Assembly: GCA_007121755.1 (NCBI GenBank)
Contig: SKJZ01000003.1
Span: forward strand, 1 to 5,751
Direction of reading: 5' to 3'
Origin: Halorhodospira sp.
GTDB taxonomy: Bacteria > Pseudomonadota > Gammaproteobacteria > Nitrococcales > Halorhodospiraceae
Length of the DNA: 5,751 bases
Shown here: in pieces, positions 5,596 to 5,751 of the stretch
How the letters are laid out: each line of letters begins with the position of its first letter
Numbering within the stretch: the first letter of the stretch is position 1
Position numbers and translations under genes: made by a program
The notes under the pieces: model-generated
Seen by the model: the letters and a program-made list of their open reading frames with translations, nothing else
What the model was told of the DNA's origin: nothing
The model's database searches: none

Positions 5596-5751
5596 CTAAG
5601 CGTCCGGCAACCGCAGGCGTTCCACGGGGTGGCCGTCGATGAGGTGCGACTGGATGATCTCGTCGAGATCGGCTTGCCCGGCGTAGGTGTACCAGACCGC
5701 ATCGGGGTAGATGACGAGGCACGGACCCAACTCGCAGCGGTCGAGGCATCC
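5596..5751 (-). CDS. (2Fe-2S) ferredoxin, thioredoxin-like fold, C-terminal part
   Basis: Only the last 51 residues lie in the window; the gene runs off the right edge, so no start is visible. The fragment opens with GCLDRCELGPC and continues LVIYPDAVWYTY, then an acidic helix (DLDEIIQSHLIDGHPVERL) and a TAG stop at 5598-5596. GC-x3-C followed by GP, V-(I/V)-YP-(D/E)-x-VWY and a DIDEII-like helix is the characteristic C-terminus of the small Shethna-type/thioredoxin-like 2Fe-2S ferredoxins of bacteria. The two visible cluster ligands are fragment residues C2 and C6; the other two should lie in the missing N-terminal half. Role: a one-electron carrier, partner unknown. It points the same way as the signalling operon, 105 bp upstream of it. 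A perfect 6-bp dyad, ACGCTT (5588-5593) and AAGCGT (5598-5603), spans its stop codon but lacks a following T-run. Confidence 0.85.
   Translation of the reverse strand, partial: GCLDRCELGPCLVIYPDAVWYTYAGQADLDEIIQSHLIDGHPVERLRLPDA

Noticed and set aside
5588..5603. ACGCTT-TGCT-AAGCGT dyad as the ferredoxin terminator
   Set aside because: The stem is only 6 bp, overlaps the stop codon and is followed on the minus strand by GC-rich sequence rather than T residues.

Overview
The window is high-GC bacterial DNA. The gene content (a c-type haem sensor fused to GGDEF-EAL, a NarL/UvrY-like two-component pair, a thioredoxin-fold 2Fe-2S ferredoxin, a VapBC module) and the codon use suggest a gammaproteobacterium, perhaps from a redox- or sulfur-active lineage. 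That placement is inference; no rRNA or other phylogenetic marker is present.

Layout. Bases 1-230 hold no convincing gene but end in a good sigma70-type promoter (TTGACC, 17 bp, TATCTT) leading into a plus-strand toxin-antitoxin operon: a VapB-like antitoxin (231-476) and a VapC PIN-domain RNase (484-891). A 49-bp convergent gap separates this from a minus-strand signalling operon. Read in the direction of transcription, that operon runs: an 857-residue membrane protein with a periplasmic CxxCH haem-type sensor domain, a GAF-like middle, GGDEF and EAL (5490-2917); a membrane-anchored PAS histidine kinase of the HisKA_3 class (2909-1560); and a LuxR/NarL-type response regulator (1567-941). The kinase starts 7 bp after the upstream stop, and the regulator start overlaps the kinase stop by 8 bp, so the three are almost certainly co-transcribed and translationally coupled. 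Upstream on the same strand is the C-terminal part of a 2Fe-2S ferredoxin (5751-5596), cut by the window edge. The 105-bp gap between it and the operon contains an AT-rich perfect dyad, the best candidate for the operon's control site.

Likely joint role. The haem-type domain could read a redox or ligand signal outside the membrane and set c-di-GMP synthesis or breakdown, while the kinase and regulator from the same mRNA adjust transcription.

The most unusual feature is a 147-bp, near-perfect inverted-repeat element (1764-1910) sitting inside the kinase gene. It adds exactly 49 codons without a stop, in the one coding-strand frame that is open through the element, and falls between the N box and the G1 box of the ATPase domain. 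It looks like a mobile or dispersed palindromic repeat that has become part of a protein, analogous to the protein-coding palindromic elements known from Rickettsia.
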